A stretch of 64,000 bases of DNA, from NCBI RefSeq assembly GCF_024172095.1, contig NZ_JAMZDX010000006.1, positions 248,001-312,000 on the forward strand, in the 5' to 3' direction. The notes under the pieces were generated by a model. The model had not been told where the DNA came from. It made no database searches and saw nothing but the letters and a program-made list of their open reading frames with translations. Positions 62,683 through 64,000 of this stretch are shown here, in pieces. A program made the translations under genes and the position numbers. How positions within the stretch are numbered: the stretch's first letter is position 1; each line of letters starts with the position of its first letter. This stretch comes from Kitasatospora cinereorecta (lineage in GTDB: Bacteria; Actinomycetota; Actinomycetes; Streptomycetales; Streptomycetaceae).

Positions 62683-62910
62683 ATGAAGAGCAACCCGGCG
62701 CGGACTTCAGCCGCTGAAGCGGCGGACGGGCCAGGCTCGACAGCCGAGTCGCGGCCCCCTCACGAGACCGAGGCTGCGCGGCGCAAACGCCGCGCCGTCT
62801 TCCTCCGCGAGCTCGCCGAGGCGCGTGAACTGCGCGCCCGGGTGCAGCCCCGGCGCACCAAGGAGCGCCGGATGCGCGAAGCCATGCGGATGCGAACCTT
62901 CCGAATCTGA
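62683..62910 (+). CDS. Small basic hypothetical protein
   Basis: 75 aa, very rich in Arg/Glu/Ala with a probable long helix (RRAVFLRELAEARELRARV). It is a short conserved streptomycete protein ahead of the tadA region. The ATG at 62683 follows GGACC only weakly. Divergent from upp. The 208 bp after it hold no evident gene. Confidence 0.65.
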   Translation: MKSNPARTSAAEAADGPGSTAESRPPHETEAARRKRRAVFLRELAEARELRARVQPRRTKERRMREAMRMRTFRI

Positions 62911-63118
62911 CCCCACGGCAGCCCTTCCATCGGCCCTCGGCCAGCCATTCCGACACGACCTGCGAAGACGCGCTGCCGAACACCCCCCGCAGCGGCGGGC
63001 TTTCTGTCACGATGCGATGGGACGGTCCGAACAGCGGACCGCCTGCCGGCGCGGGGGCGGCCGGACCGCACCCGCCCGAGATCGCCGACAGCCGAGACCA
63101 ATCTTGGGAGTGTCCCTG

Positions 63119-63682
63119 GTGGCGTACTTCGCTGCAGTGCTTGCTCGCACCGGTTCCGGGTGGGATGTGAGCGAGACGGAACTCGACGACGTGGAGACCC
63201 TGGCAGACCTGACCGACCTGGCCCGTGAGGCGGCCGAGGACGAGGACACCGTGCTGGTCTTCATCGAACAGGAGGACGCGTGGTTCGCGGTCGTCCGGGT
63301 GGACGGTGAGGACGATCCGCGGATCTTCGTCTCCGACGCCGCGGCGGCCGCCCGCAGCTCCTACGGCTCCGTCCTCACCGACGAGCTGATCGAACAGGAC
63401 GGGGAGGCCGACTTCGACGACCTCGACGACCTGGTCGCCGAACTCGACGACGAGGACTCCGAGGACGGTGACGACGCCGAGGACTCCGCCGACACCGACG
63501 ACGAGAGCCCGGCCGGGCACGGCGGCACGCCGGTCGGCCCGCTCGGCGACTCCGAGCTGCTCCTCGAGTACGGGCTGGCCGCCAAGGACCTGCTCGCCCT
63601 GGCCGGCGAGGGCTCCGGCGACGCGCTCTCCGAGATCGCCGAGGCCCTCGGCTGCGGTGAGGTCCTGGAGGCCGTTCGGTAG
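63119..63682 (+). CDS. tRNA adenosine deaminase-associated protein
   Basis: 187 aa from a GTG start with GGGAG eight bases upstream. AYFAAVLARTGSGWDVSETEL and the acidic stretch DDLDDLVAELDDEDSEDG mark the actinobacterial family always found just before tadA, and YGLAAKDLLALAG the C-terminal part. Role unknown, supposed to help TadA. The next gene begins 29 bp downstream. Confidence 0.9.
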   Translation: MAYFAAVLARTGSGWDVSETELDDVETLADLTDLAREAAEDEDTVLVFIEQEDAWFAVVRVDGEDDPRIFVSDAAAAARSSYGSVLTDELIEQDGEADFDDLDDLVAELDDEDSEDGDDAEDSADTDDESPAGHGGTPVGPLGDSELLLEYGLAAKDLLALAGEGSGDALSEIAEALGCGEVLEAVR

Positions 63683-63711
63683 CCGCGGAGCCGGTGCCCG
63701 ACACTGGGTCC

Positions 63712-64000
63712 ATGCAGTCCGCCCACTCCCCGGCCCTCGACGCCCTCGACACCTCCCGGATCCGGCCCCTGCCGGCTCCGCTGCGCCCCGACCCGGTACG
63801 CGACCCGTGGACGGACCTGATGCGCCTCGCCATGGCCGAGGCCGCGCTGGCCACCGCCACCGGGGACGTACCGGTCGGGGCGCTCGTCCTCGGCCCCGAC
63901 GGGACCGTGATCGGGCGCGGCCACAACGAGCGCGAGGCCGTCGGCGACCCGACCGCCCACGCCGAGGTGGTCGCCCTCCGGCAGGCCGCCCTGGCCGTCG
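63712..64000 (+). CDS. tadA: tRNA-specific adenosine deaminase TadA, N-terminal part
   Basis: Runs off the right edge; 96 residues visible. MRLAMAEAALATATGDVPVGALVLGPDG and the zinc/catalytic HAEVVALRQA motif identify TadA, which converts wobble A34 to inosine in tRNA-Arg. The N-terminal about 30 residues before DPWTDLM are longer than usual, so the true start may be nearer 63790. Confidence 0.93.
   Translation, partial: MQSAHSPALDALDTSRIRPLPAPLRPDPVRDPWTDLMRLAMAEAALATATGDVPVGALVLGPDGTVIGRGHNEREAVGDPTAHAEVVALRQAALAV

Noticed and set aside
62911..63118. Possible N-terminal extension of the TadA-associated protein
   Set aside because: The extra sequence is Arg/Pro-rich without homology, and the GTG at 63119 has a good RBS and the conserved start.

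Overview
The window is very GC-rich, densely coded DNA with strong third-position G/C bias, many GTG/TTG starts and overlapping stop/start codons. Gene content points to an actinomycete of the Streptomyces/Kitasatospora group: dnaX, ybaB, recR, a DUF5063 gene and aspartokinase lie together with a short SRP RNA and tRNA-Ser; upp lies near tadA; and DUF5994, DUF6197, SURF1, LytR_C and FBP-domain proteins are present. The assignment rests on content and organisation only.

Layout. 0-10.3 kb: regulators and oxidoreductases (GlxA-like partial gene, zinc-less quinone-type reductase, XRE-cupin with GNAT, S9 peptidase, SURF1, MmyB-type regulator with SDR), then a SigE-type sigma factor with a DUF4232 membrane partner. 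10.4-17.3 kb: core replication/repair/aspartate-family block ending in SRP RNA and tRNA-Ser(GGA). 17.4-24.4 kb: more accessory in character, with a VapBC-like pair, a GNAT-AAA+ fusion, a SpoIIE-type phosphatase, a CBS protein and three DUF5994 paralogues. 24.6-39.7 kb: mixed metabolism and export (metallophosphoesterase, PadR-controlled membrane protein and carotenoid oxygenase, MFS and TetR with an operator array, MMPL exporter, MetRS, SixA-like phosphatase).

40.7-53.3 kb is the highlight: a tightly coupled minus-strand operon built around an amino-group carrier protein (LysW/AmCP, 62 aa, C-terminal EDWGE). It holds LysX, LysY, a split transketolase, a PLP aminotransferase, and a single polypeptide that fuses the LysZ kinase to the LysK release enzyme. 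It also encodes a second, apparently PLP-dead aminotransferase-like protein, an ATP-grasp ligase, an amidohydrolase, an MFS exporter and a phosphopantetheinyl transferase. By analogy with the known AmCP pathways (vazabitide, azinomycin, ficellomycin types), glutamate would be loaded on LysW, phosphorylated, reduced to the semialdehyde, extended by a two-carbon ketol and aminated, giving a diamino-dihydroxy-heptanoic acid type unit. Here no NRPS or sulfotransferase is present, so the end product is probably different and possibly a small dipeptide. A divergent HTH regulator and a 52-aa secreted peptide sit at the promoter end.

54-64 kb: housekeeping and small conserved genes (KTSC protein, NAD-binding reductase, FBP-domain protein, PEBP, arylformamidase-like hydrolase, HerA-like ATPase, LytR_C protein, upp, tadA partial).
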